64,000 nucleotides of DNA from Flammeovirgaceae bacterium UBA5585 (GTDB taxonomy: Bacteria > Bacteroidota > Bacteroidia > Cytophagales > Cyclobacteriaceae), in assembly GCA_002425185.1 (NCBI GenBank), contig DILT01000013.1, positions 434,001 through 498,000 of the forward strand, written 5' to 3'. Below, piece by piece: positions 27,689 through 36,132 of this stretch. The notes below the pieces were generated by a model. It saw only the letters and a list, made by a program, of their open reading frames with translations. It did not search any database and had not been told where the DNA came from. How positions within the stretch are numbered: the first letter of the stretch is position 1; every line of letters begins with the position of its first letter. The translations under genes were made by a program, and so were the position numbers.

Positions 27689-27757
27689 ACCTCACCCCGT
27701 CTCACTTCACTCGACCTCCCCTCTCCTGCAGGAGAGGGGCAAGGGGGTGAGGTTTAT
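27685..27757. repeat. Long palindromic element between convergent genes
   Basis: A 14-bp perfect terminal inverted repeat (ATAAACCTCACCCC at 27685-27698 and its complement at 27744-27757) encloses a 22-bp perfect palindrome at 27718-27739 (CCCCTCTCCT-GC-AGGAGAGGGG). The stop codons of both neighbouring genes are inside the terminal repeats. It may work as a two-way terminator. Confidence 0.9.
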
Positions 27758-28251
27758 AAGGCTGCCAACGCAGCATCATACTTGGGTTCCTGGCCTATGG
27801 CCGGAACCAGTTCGGTATATTTTATTTTTCCGGAGCTGTCAATAACCACTACCGCGCGGGCATGGAGCCCGGCAAAGCCTCCATCAACAAGCTCTACGCC
27901 ATAGTTTGTTGAAAATCCCCGGTTTCGAAAATCTGTTGCGGTCATAACATTATTAATTCCTTCGGCACCACAAAAGCGCTTCATGGCAAAAGGTAAATCT
28001 TTTGAAACACACAGTACAGTAGTATTATTAAGTGAAGCTGCGCGCTTGTTGAACTCGCGAACGGAGGCCGCGCATACACCTGTGTCAATGGATGGGAAAA
28101 TGTTGAGGATAAGATTTTTTCCGGAAAACTGACGGAGGGTTACATCCTTCATATCTGATCCGGTTAATACAAAATCAGGAGCCGCAGCGCCTACGGTTGG
28201 AAGGTTGCCTGCTGTGTTTACAGTGTGTTCGCCAAGTTTGGTTTGTGCCAT
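27754..28251 (-). CDS. tpx: Thiol peroxidase
   Basis: Reduces peroxides using thioredoxin. 165 residues. The peroxidatic cysteine is in FPSIDTGVCAASVREFN and the resolving cysteine in DLPFAMKRFCGAEGI, the atypical two-Cys arrangement of Tpx. The N-terminal GEHTVNTAGNLPTVGAAAPDF is also typical. No signal peptide, so probably cytoplasmic. It ends inside the palindromic element shared with the M14 gene. Confidence 0.95.
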   Translation of the reverse strand: MAQTKLGEHTVNTAGNLPTVGAAAPDFVLTGSDMKDVTLRQFSGKNLILNIFPSIDTGVCAASVREFNKRAASLNNTTVLCVSKDLPFAMKRFCGAEGINNVMTATDFRNRGFSTNYGVELVDGGFAGLHARAVVVIDSSGKIKYTELVPAIGQEPKYDAALAAL

Positions 28252-28346
28252 AATAAAAGGTTTAATAATTCAACAGTCAATATTCGGGAATTGATATTCA
28301 TCAATCAACAACTCCGGTACAACAAACAATAACGTCTTCGTTTGGT

Positions 28347-31151
28347 TTATTTAATCCCCTGGTTAATTCCCTTTTCAATCGCGGGCACTCCTTTCTTCAT
28401 CCAATCGGGCATGGGGGCATCTTTCAGGTAGTGATCGAAATATTGCATCATGCGTTTGGCAAAATCAGTACGATGTTCACGCTGGGTTAACCCATGGCCT
28501 TGTCCGTTATAATTCAACATCCACACCGGCTTGTTAAGTCTGCGTAAGGCCATGTAAAATTCAATGCCCTGGTACCACGGTACTGCACCATCGGCATCGT
28601 TGTGCATCATTAACACAGGGGTTTGCACTTTATCGGCAAAAAAGATGGGCGAGTTTTCAATATAGAGCATGGGTTTTTCCCAAAGGGTTCCGCCCAATCG
28701 GGTTTGGGTTCTTTCATACTGGAACATCCGGCTCAGGCCGCTCTCCCACCGAATGCCACCGTAAGCGCTGATCATATTTACAACGGGCGCTCCGGCTTCG
28801 GCTGCGCGGAACAAATTCGTGCGCGTAATCATGTAGGCAATCTGATAGCCACCCCAACTGTGCCCTTGTATGCCGATTCGCTTTTCGTCAACAAAGCCTT
28901 TTGAGATCAGTGAAGTAACACCGGGCATGATGCAGTTCATGGCGCTTTCGCCTGGGTAACCAATTTTGTAAATAACATCGGGAACGAAAACAACATACCC
29001 GTTACTGGTATAAACTGAATAGTTGATGGAAGAACGAATTGGTGCCGGTGCGATATGCTGATGTTGGTTGTCTGAATTCTTTTCATAGAAATAAACCATC
29101 AGGGGGTATTTCTTTTTCGGATCGAAGCCCTCAGGTTTGTAAAGTAATCCCGCTAGTGGAATATTGTCCGCTGATGTCCACTGAACCCGCTCCACTGTTC
29201 CCCAGAAGAATCGTTGCATTTGCGGGTTGGCATTGGAAAGTTTTTTCGGAGTTGTAAAACTGAAATCCGTCACCCACACATCGGGGAACTCGCGAAAATT
29301 TTCACGGGTGAACAACAGGGTATTGGTATTACGCGCCTTTACTGCATTGGCATAGCGGTAATCGCCTAGCGTTAATTTGGTTAACTTGCCGTCTTTCAGC
29401 GAAAGCTTATAAAAGCCAGATTGTTTGGTGACTTCATTGAACGCTGTAAGGAATAGTTCTCTTTCAGGATCAATAAATCGCTCTTCCGGATCTAGACGAA
29501 CGTAACGGAATTGTGTTTTCTCCTGTCTTCCGATTTTGGTCAGGTTAACAGGCGGCTTTTTATTTTCCGGGTCAAACGCCCAGATGTCGTAGCGGTCATA
29601 GGCAAGAAGCTGGGCATCATTGGCGGTGAAGCCGGCAATTCCGTAGGCCGATGGATAGTAGGGATGATCATCCTCTTCATCAGCAAATTTTACGTTTAAT
29701 CCATCATTCAGCCTGACAGTCTTTTTCGTGTTGATCGAGTAACTGAAATATGAAGTATCCGGATTGCTAAACCAGATTACATAGTTGGCTTTCGGTGAAA
29801 GGCGCGCATTGCCCTTTACTTTTTTCTTTATAATGTGTGTTGATCCGTCCTGAAGATTAACGAGGGTTAAATCTTTATACACATCGGTATCCCAGGTACG
29901 CATAACCAGGTAAGGTGTTTCGTTTTCAGATAGTGCAAAACCAGCATTACCCTCATCTCCCAACTCAAGTGAAGGCAGTGAGGGTTGTGCCAGCTGAACA
30001 ATGTTGTTGTTGTTGAGGTGAATGGCTGCGATGTATGAACGCTTCTTGTCAGCCTCCAGTCTTCTGTTTTGTTGCGGATAGATGTAATCATCTTTCCAGG
30101 TCCACACTTCAACGTTTACAATTTCTTCAGTAAGCAATGTGGTGTCTTGCACAACAGGTTTAGGGGATGATCCGAAAAACAACGTTGATCCATCTTTAGA
30201 AAAAAGCGGAGTATAGTTTTCATTAACAAGCCAGCCAGTTGGAATGCCCGAGCTACTTTCATCTGCGAGTAAATTTGCTGAAGCGTTTCCTTTTTTCCAG
30301 TGGTACAATTTGTAGTAACGGATTAGAGTTTTAGTGGTATCAGTATCAACCAGAAAAGCGGTTTGGGTTCCATCTTCGCTGATGGAAAGTCCTTTTACTT
30401 TGTATTTGCTTTTTGCTTCAAACAGCGTTGTGAGTTGGTTTGCTTGAAGATCGTACCAATACACCCCGGCTTTAAATGTTGAATCATTGCCGGTTGAGTG
30501 AAAGAGAAGTCCCTGACCGAATTTAGCGAAGGTATAATCTTTGACATAACCGAATTGGGTTTCCTGATTATTATTCAGGTTGCGGAGCACAAGCGTATAG
30601 CCATTGTCGTCTGTATTCTTTTTAACCTTTTTTGATTTGGCTGCTTTCTTTGCTGTATCGGGTTTTGGAGCTTCCAGTTGATAGGCTAGCCAGCCGCCTG
30701 CTTTCTCCGGAAGTTTATACGATTTAACCGCTGGAATCTTTTCAGTCTTTCGGTTGGCAAAGGAATAAATGCCAAGTGAATCGTTAGGCAACTCTTCCTT
30801 CTTCTTTTTCTGTCTGCGTAACGCTTTCACCAATTCTTTCTGGGGTGTGATTTTGAATACAGCATATTTACTATCCCACGTAAGTGAAATATTCGCTGCC
30901 CGGTGTATCGAATCCTGTGTGAGTGTTTTTAGATTGTGAAACACAATTTTTCCATCACCATCCTGCGGATTGATGGTGTATGCAGCAAAAGCTCCATCGT
31001 TGGTCAGCGCGCGGAAGGTTATTTCTTTCCAGCGATCGTAAACATCGTGCGTCAGTGATTGTTTCTGGACCAGAACATTTGACTTTGATTTCTGGCTCCA
31101 CGCAGAAAATAGTGTTACACTTAGTAGGACGCTCAGCAGTATTTGCTTCAT
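28347..31151 (-). CDS. Exported S9 family prolyl-oligopeptidase-like peptidase
   Basis: 934 residues with a signal peptide (MKQILLSVLLSVTLFSAWS). A long N-terminal beta-propeller region (to about residue 660) contains a Lys-rich insert (KKAAKSKKVKKN, about 165-180). The C-terminal alpha/beta hydrolase has the nucleophile Ser765 in GIQGHSWGGYQ, aspartate in MMHNDADGAVPW and histidine in NGQGHGLTQ. Family members cleave peptides of limited size, some with dipeptidyl specificity; the exact specificity is unclear. It is a large secreted enzyme among several other exported hydrolases here. Confidence 0.92.
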   Translation of the reverse strand: MKQILLSVLLSVTLFSAWSQKSKSNVLVQKQSLTHDVYDRWKEITFRALTNDGAFAAYTINPQDGDGKIVFHNLKTLTQDSIHRAANISLTWDSKYAVFKITPQKELVKALRRQKKKKEELPNDSLGIYSFANRKTEKIPAVKSYKLPEKAGGWLAYQLEAPKPDTAKKAAKSKKVKKNTDDNGYTLVLRNLNNNQETQFGYVKDYTFAKFGQGLLFHSTGNDSTFKAGVYWYDLQANQLTTLFEAKSKYKVKGLSISEDGTQTAFLVDTDTTKTLIRYYKLYHWKKGNASANLLADESSSGIPTGWLVNENYTPLFSKDGSTLFFGSSPKPVVQDTTLLTEEIVNVEVWTWKDDYIYPQQNRRLEADKKRSYIAAIHLNNNNIVQLAQPSLPSLELGDEGNAGFALSENETPYLVMRTWDTDVYKDLTLVNLQDGSTHIIKKKVKGNARLSPKANYVIWFSNPDTSYFSYSINTKKTVRLNDGLNVKFADEEDDHPYYPSAYGIAGFTANDAQLLAYDRYDIWAFDPENKKPPVNLTKIGRQEKTQFRYVRLDPEERFIDPERELFLTAFNEVTKQSGFYKLSLKDGKLTKLTLGDYRYANAVKARNTNTLLFTRENFREFPDVWVTDFSFTTPKKLSNANPQMQRFFWGTVERVQWTSADNIPLAGLLYKPEGFDPKKKYPLMVYFYEKNSDNQHQHIAPAPIRSSINYSVYTSNGYVVFVPDVIYKIGYPGESAMNCIMPGVTSLISKGFVDEKRIGIQGHSWGGYQIAYMITRTNLFRAAEAGAPVVNMISAYGGIRWESGLSRMFQYERTQTRLGGTLWEKPMLYIENSPIFFADKVQTPVLMMHNDADGAVPWYQGIEFYMALRRLNKPVWMLNYNGQGHGLTQREHRTDFAKRMMQYFDHYLKDAPMPDWMKKGVPAIEKGINQGIK

Positions 31152-31269
31152 AGGACTTAGGTTATTCCATAAACATAAATAATTGGAATGACCAACTCAA
31201 TTCATTTTTTATGACCGGAAGCAAAGAACTAAGCGTAGAATTTTTGAACTTATTTATAAGGGATAGAAG

Positions 31270-31650
31270 CTACTTTCCTTTTAGGCTTACCCGTACGCCA
31301 GTCGACCAGTAAAATCCATTTTGCAGTGTTTCGGGTTGAGGAATGTCATTGACGATAATAGTGGCTGGGTTGACGGGAAACATCCACGTGCCTGATGTGA
31401 AAAAACGCACGTTGTGAAGCCGGTATGTTACCTGCAGGCCGGCTTCGTAGTCAAGTATCTGGAATTTATCTGACTCGGTAAGGTATACGTCATAGGCAGG
31501 TTGCGGAGGTTGTTGTCCATTTTTTCCTTTGTCCGAGCCTTTTCCAAACCCTGATTGCGGACTGCGATACTGATAGTATTGATCATAGTATTTCTGGCTG
31601 CCCAGGTTCAGGGTGACGGATGGCAGAATAGTGAGTTTTTTGTTTGTTCT
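31270..31650 (-). pseudogene. 5'-truncated outer-membrane protein remnant
   Basis: On the minus strand an open frame of about 125 codons ends at TAG (31272-31270). It has no usable start: an in-frame TAA at 31653-31651 precedes it, and the only internal ATG is near the end. The text reads as the C-terminal part of an outer-membrane beta-barrel: TILPSVTLNLGSQKYYDQYY, a Gly/Gln linker, YEAGLQVTYRLHNVRFFTSG, and a terminal strand NGFYWSTGVRVSLKGK. The coherent alternating pattern over more than 100 residues suggests a gene that lost its N-terminal part. A very long upstream frameshifted half is not visible in the 150 bp before the next gene, so deletion is more likely than frameshift. Confidence 0.65.
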
Positions 31651-31752
31651 TTAATTACACCGTGAAGTTGAAACTCATTTGGTAAAAACTCAGTAACAAG
31701 AATCACACAAAAACAATGACATTTGTCATGATAGGATGAGCACCACCAAATA

Positions 31753-31779
31753 AAAAATGCTCCTCCGCGGAGCATTTTT
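31753..31779 (-). terminator. Terminator of the DUF4953 metalloprotease gene
   Basis: AAAAATGCTCC (31753-31763) and GGAGCATTTTT (31769-31779) form a perfect 11-bp stem with a 5-nt loop and a T run on the minus strand, about 27 nt after the stop at 31806. Confidence 0.85.
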
Positions 31780-31805
31780 CAGGTAAAAGTTGATTTTTCT
31801 TGCAG

Positions 31806-34286
31806 TCAATTTTTACTCCAATCACAAAATTCCAATGTCATGCCAATGGGCTGTCCCGGTGGTGGTGTCAGCAGGTTTTCGGCTTCGTACTTCTCCGGAT
31901 TGTCGCGGAAGGCCTGAATTAAACTCAACGCATAGGCATAATGGGCTTTCCAACTTTCGTTGGATGTGGCTTTTGCTTTTTCCGTTAGCCATGTTTTAAG
32001 TTGATCAATTTTTAATGAAGCAATGGCCCGTGCTTGTGCTGAAGCGTTTTGATTACGATTTAATTTGATGAGGTTGTTTAACACACTGTGATTAACCGTC
32101 ATTTGCAACAACCCTTCGTAACCGGATTTGTTCGCGCTCTTAAATGTGGTGTTGATGATTTTATCCATAACACTCTCCAGCGAAGGTTGCTGATTGTTGA
32201 GGGCGTTATGTTGCACCAAACGGGTGGCCCGTGCCGGATGAAAGATCAATCCAAACACCATGTCGGAAGCACTTTCGGCATAGGCCAGCGGATCGAATGT
32301 AAGATCAGTGCGCGTGCGCATCACTTCGCGGGTGCGCTGATACCCGATGGGATGCGGAGGAATATTTTTAATCAGATCTGCTGGTAATGAAAGAGCCTGT
32401 GTTGAAATGGTACTCAGTAGCGCGTCCAATGCTTTTTGTTGCTGAGCTGGAGAAACCATTTCGGTTACCGGCTGTCCATCGCCACGTAAGGCATAGCGGT
32501 AATTCAATCCACCAATAATTTTAGAAGTGGCTTCTGCCTGATAGCGATGGAAAAAGTAAATCGGAACGAGAACCTCTTCCAGTAAGGCCATCGGCATGCC
32601 TTCACGGATATTTTTTTCGCCAAAATTTTTGAGGGCCAGCGCCCGCACTTGCATCACGCGGTTTAATTCATCGGTTGCGTCTTTGCCGTTATCCCACAAA
32701 TGCGCAAACGGATGTGCACCTCCGGTTGGGCGTGCGTCCTGATCGGAAAGAAAAGTCAGGCCTTGTTTTAATCCGTCTTGCAGAATTTTTTCCAATGCAG
32801 CGTCTTCGTTGGTTCCTTCCGGAAAATGCGAATAACCATACATCACGGCTACTTTATCCCATGCCCCGATTTTATCATCGTACGATTGGCTTAAATCAAT
32901 TTTTCCATCTTTTATGGTGGCGATAGGATGCGGATAGTCCATTACCGAAGCCAGGTTTTCCGTGCTGGAAGCATAACTGTGGGCGATGCCAATGGTGTGC
33001 CCCACTTCATGCGCAGAAAGTTGACGCAAGCGGGCGAGTGCCATTTCCTGCATATGAGGCGGCACGGTTTTTCCATCTTCATACGGAGCAAGCAATCCTT
33101 CGGCAATCAAAAAATCCTGACGGACACGAAGTGAACCCAGCGACACATGACCTTTGATGATTTCACCGGTGCGCGGATCACTCACGGATGCTCCATACGA
33201 CCAACCACGGGTTGAACGATGTACCCATTGAATGACATTGTAACGCACATCCATCGGGTCGGCATCTTCGGGCATCATGTCAACACGGAAGGCGTTGATA
33301 AAACCGGCCGCTTCAAACGCCTGATTCCACCAACGGGCGCCATCCAATAAAGCAGAGCGGATGGGTTCCGGTGTGCCGCGATCTAAGTAGTAGATGATCG
33401 GCTCAACCGGTTCGCTCATGGCAGCGTTTGGGTTTTTCTTCTCCAGACGATGCCGATTGATGAAACGCTTTTCAATAGGCTCATGAATGGGTGTGGCATA
33501 GTCATAAAAGGAAGTGCCGAAGTAACCCGCGCGCGGATCAAATTTCCGCGGCTTATACTGGTCATCCGGAAGCTGAACAAACGAATGGTGCTGGCGAACG
33601 GTAACCACATTAGGTGTTGGCGTTACGCTTCGGATGTAACCACCGGTTGCCTGGCCAGTGAAGGTGAGCGTTACTTCCACTTCGGTGTTTAGCGGAAAGT
33701 TTTTTGTGCGGGGCAAATAAAACGCTGAGCGTGATTTATCCAGCGAATAATTTCCTTGTTGCTGTCCGCGTAGTCTTCCGATTACATCGTGCGCATCCTG
33801 AAAATAAAAATCGGTGGCGTCAACTAAAACCTTGTCTTTCTCCTCCGCGGTAACCGTAAAGCCCCACAATACCGATTGTGCAAAGGCTTGTTCTACTGCA
33901 TTGCGTTCATCTGCATTACGGGTAATCGCGCGGAAGCGATAGTTAGGTTGGATCATTAGAATTTTTGGTCCCCTCCGCTCAAACTTTACGATGCGATCAT
34001 CACCCAGTTGGCCACGGTCAAGCCCGATATCATTTGAACCAATACCTGCCGGCAAAGAATTGACATACAGAAATTCGGTATTGAACTTATCGATGACAAG
34101 AAAAATCTTGTCTTGTTTTTCATCATAGTAAAAATCGAAATAGCCGGGAAAGTGTTTCATGCCCGACACCTTGGCGGCAATGCCGGTGGCTTGTGGTGTG
34201 GGTTCAGGTTGTGTTTCGGTTTTCTTTTTCTGGGCGAAGGCTATACAGAAAACAAAAACCAGTGGGAGAATAAGTAATTTTTTCAT
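31806..34286 (-). CDS. Exported zinc metalloprotease (DUF4953/DUF5117/DUF5118)
   Basis: 826 residues with a signal peptide (MKKLLILPLVFVFCIAFAQ). Domain order fits the Bacteroidota DUF5118-DUF5117-DUF4953 family: MKHFPGYFDFYYDEKQDKIFL near the start, then a beta domain, then the metzincin-type zinc site HEVGHTIGIAH at 426-436 followed by SVMDYPHPI, a methionine-turn-like sequence. It is expected to be a periplasmic or surface protease. It has a very good promoter at 34307-34337 and a strong terminator. The substrate is unknown. Confidence 0.9.
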   Translation of the reverse strand: MKKLLILPLVFVFCIAFAQKKKTETQPEPTPQATGIAAKVSGMKHFPGYFDFYYDEKQDKIFLVIDKFNTEFLYVNSLPAGIGSNDIGLDRGQLGDDRIVKFERRGPKILMIQPNYRFRAITRNADERNAVEQAFAQSVLWGFTVTAEEKDKVLVDATDFYFQDAHDVIGRLRGQQQGNYSLDKSRSAFYLPRTKNFPLNTEVEVTLTFTGQATGGYIRSVTPTPNVVTVRQHHSFVQLPDDQYKPRKFDPRAGYFGTSFYDYATPIHEPIEKRFINRHRLEKKNPNAAMSEPVEPIIYYLDRGTPEPIRSALLDGARWWNQAFEAAGFINAFRVDMMPEDADPMDVRYNVIQWVHRSTRGWSYGASVSDPRTGEIIKGHVSLGSLRVRQDFLIAEGLLAPYEDGKTVPPHMQEMALARLRQLSAHEVGHTIGIAHSYASSTENLASVMDYPHPIATIKDGKIDLSQSYDDKIGAWDKVAVMYGYSHFPEGTNEDAALEKILQDGLKQGLTFLSDQDARPTGGAHPFAHLWDNGKDATDELNRVMQVRALALKNFGEKNIREGMPMALLEEVLVPIYFFHRYQAEATSKIIGGLNYRYALRGDGQPVTEMVSPAQQQKALDALLSTISTQALSLPADLIKNIPPHPIGYQRTREVMRTRTDLTFDPLAYAESASDMVFGLIFHPARATRLVQHNALNNQQPSLESVMDKIINTTFKSANKSGYEGLLQMTVNHSVLNNLIKLNRNQNASAQARAIASLKIDQLKTWLTEKAKATSNESWKAHYAYALSLIQAFRDNPEKYEAENLLTPPPGQPIGMTLEFCDWSKN

Positions 34287-34306
34287 GATGGAGTTTTAAG
34301 ACCTTA

Positions 34307-34337
34307 GAAAACTACTAAGAATTACAGGCACCCCAAA
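34307..34337 (-). promoter_or_regulatory. Promoter of the DUF4953 metalloprotease gene
   Basis: On the minus strand, TTTG (34337-34334), a 19-bp spacer, and TAGTTTTC (34314-34307), one mismatch from TAnnTTTG. The leader is about 16 nt. Confidence 0.65.
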
Positions 34338-34386
34338 ACCATTGTTACAGGAGCGGGCATAACGGTTTTTTTATACCTTGGCAGAT

Positions 34387-34911
34387 ATGTTCAGCTTCTT
34401 TAAATCATCGGGCAGTAACATAAAGGTGGTTGACAAGGTGTGGATGACCAGTGCAGCCAGGTTACAGGCATGCCGCGCCCTGCATGGAGCCAATTCGCAG
34501 TGTCTTTTTTTGGTGTGGTTTGAAGAAAGTGCCATTGCACTGAAGCAGGTTGTTCCGGAAGATGCGGTTATTCTGACTCGTGATGTTGAGCTTCAACAAA
34601 CACAAAACCGAATGCTGGTGTTTGCTGAGCATTATCCCCTTAGAAAAACGGAAGATGAACTTTACAAAAGACTTAACCTTAATGAAGTGAATGTACTTTC
34701 TGCCCTTGATGAGCCGCTATTCAGCTTTTTTGGTGGGGAGCGAATACAGGAAATGATGAGACGTATGGGGATGGACGAGCATGAACTTGTAGGACACAAC
34801 ATGATCACATCAGCCATTAAAAGGGCCCAGCAGAAGCTGGAGCAACGCGTTATTTCCGAACAGAAAGCAACTTCACAACAGAAGTGGTTTGAATTGAACT
34901 TTCCAGCCTGA
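34387..34911 (+). CDS. Small protein resembling the end of the SecA motor domain
   Basis: 174 residues from the ATG at 34387. The C-terminal third, PLFSFFGGERIQEMMRRMGM, then HNMITSAIKRAQQKLEQRV and QQKWFELNF, closely follows the SecA sequence at the end of its second nucleotide-binding fold and start of the helical scaffold (LMRIFGSDRIxxxMDRLGM, HxMIxxSIERAQKKVE). The first two thirds look like a degenerate helicase-type fold (QCLFLVWFEESAIAL, VILTRDVELQQTQ) without the MAGRGTDI and RGRSGRQGDPG ATP motifs. It cannot be an active SecA on its own. A role as a SecA paralogue fragment or regulator is inference. TACCTTGG just upstream is a near -7 element. Confidence 0.55.
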   Translation: MFSFFKSSGSNIKVVDKVWMTSAARLQACRALHGANSQCLFLVWFEESAIALKQVVPEDAVILTRDVELQQTQNRMLVFAEHYPLRKTEDELYKRLNLNEVNVLSALDEPLFSFFGGERIQEMMRRMGMDEHELVGHNMITSAIKRAQQKLEQRVISEQKATSQQKWFELNFPA

Positions 34912-34943
34912 AACCTTGTACTTTTACAAAAAAACTAAATCCT

Positions 34944-35507
34944 ATGTTAAAAAAGATTCTTCTCGGTATTGGTGTACTTATTCTTATTGTGGCCGGTTAT
35001 GTTGGCTATATGATGCTGACCACTCGAAGTCACAGCCCGGCTGCGGTAGCCGAATATAAAGACGGTGATTTTCTTATCCAGGTAAATTATTGCCAACCCT
35101 TTAAGAAAGGCCGCCTCATTTTTGGCACTGAAGCTGAAAGCGCACTTGTTCCGTTTGGAAAGAAATGGCGCACCGGGGCCAATGACGCTACAGAAATCAG
35201 TTTTAGCAACGATGTGATGATGGATGGCCGCTTACTAAAAGCCGGACGTTATTCGCTCTACACCATTCCGAACGACTCAACCTGGACGGTTGTGTTTAAC
35301 AGCAAGCTTGGATATTGGGGTGCAAAACTTGGCGGAGATCCGTTTGAAGAAAGCCTGGATGTAATGCGTGTGCCCGCCACTGTGCGAAATGACTTACCTG
35401 AAATTGAGCAGTTCACGATTTCACTGACCCCCGCAGACAGCCTGGTGAATATGCATTTTTATTGGGCCAACACCCGGGCTACGTTGCTCATTCAGCGCAT
35501 ACAGTAA
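34944..35507 (+). CDS. DUF2911 membrane-anchored protein
   Basis: 187 residues: an N-terminal transmembrane helix (ILLGIGVLILIVAGYVGYMML) followed by a DUF2911 domain with VNYCQPFKKGRLIFGTE, LVPFGKKWRTGANDATEISFS, and LLKAGRYSLYTIPNDSTWTVVFN. The domain is an exported beta-sandwich of unknown function that is frequent in Bacteroidota. It lies 32 bp after the SecA-like gene and may be co-transcribed with it; convergent with the thioesterase gene. Confidence 0.88.
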   Translation: MLKKILLGIGVLILIVAGYVGYMMLTTRSHSPAAVAEYKDGDFLIQVNYCQPFKKGRLIFGTEAESALVPFGKKWRTGANDATEISFSNDVMMDGRLLKAGRYSLYTIPNDSTWTVVFNSKLGYWGAKLGGDPFEESLDVMRVPATVRNDLPEIEQFTISLTPADSLVNMHFYWANTRATLLIQRIQ

Positions 35508-35508
35508 T

Positions 35509-35949
35509 TCAGGAGTTTTCAAATTGTTCGATTGCCCTTCGCTGTTCGTCAGGAATGGCAATCGTTTTTTCGTGCGTGTAATCGTAATACACGAGCACAG
35601 CATTGCCTTGTGCAACGGGTTCCTCCTGTCCCGATTTCTCACGAACAATAGCCCACTCGAGCGTCAGACTTTTATTGCCGATGCGGGAACATCGGGTATA
35701 AACAAAAATGGTATCGTGTAAAAACACAGGAGCTTTATAATCAATTTCTATCCGGGCGAGAATGATGCCCACCTGCTGGCTCCATTTTTTATCGGTGCCC
35801 ACTACATCTTCGAAATATTTTACACGGGCAATTTCAATGTAGGTGAGGTAATTGGCATTGTTCACGTGGCCCATCTTGTCGATGTCTTTAAACCGAAGTT
35901 GGATAGGGAATTTATGTTTGAAGTGTTGCACAGAGGTAAAGATAATCAT
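35509..35949 (-). CDS. Acyl-CoA thioesterase (4HBT hot-dog family)
   Basis: 146 residues. RFKDIDKMGHVNNANYLTYIEIARVKYF is the standard 4-hydroxybenzoyl-CoA-thioesterase-like motif with the catalytic aspartate (DIDKMGHVNN) and long hot-dog helix. It hydrolyses an acyl-CoA thioester in the cytoplasm; chain preference is unknown. The stop is one base from the convergent DUF2911 stop. Confidence 0.9.
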   Translation of the reverse strand: MIIFTSVQHFKHKFPIQLRFKDIDKMGHVNNANYLTYIEIARVKYFEDVVGTDKKWSQQVGIILARIEIDYKAPVFLHDTIFVYTRCSRIGNKSLTLEWAIVREKSGQEEPVAQGNAVLVYYDYTHEKTIAIPDEQRRAIEQFENS

Positions 35950-36132
35950 CCTGATTTTTTATCAACATCATCCTGATCCGGAACGTAATAAAAAATCCCG
36001 GAATCGAACATTAACGTGCGGTGAAGAACAGGTTGCCCTTTTTAAATGTGCAAAATCCGTGAGAAAACCCATATTGGCAGGTGGCATAATAATTGGCATT
36101 ACGCCACAGCATTCCATAAACCTGAATGTTTT

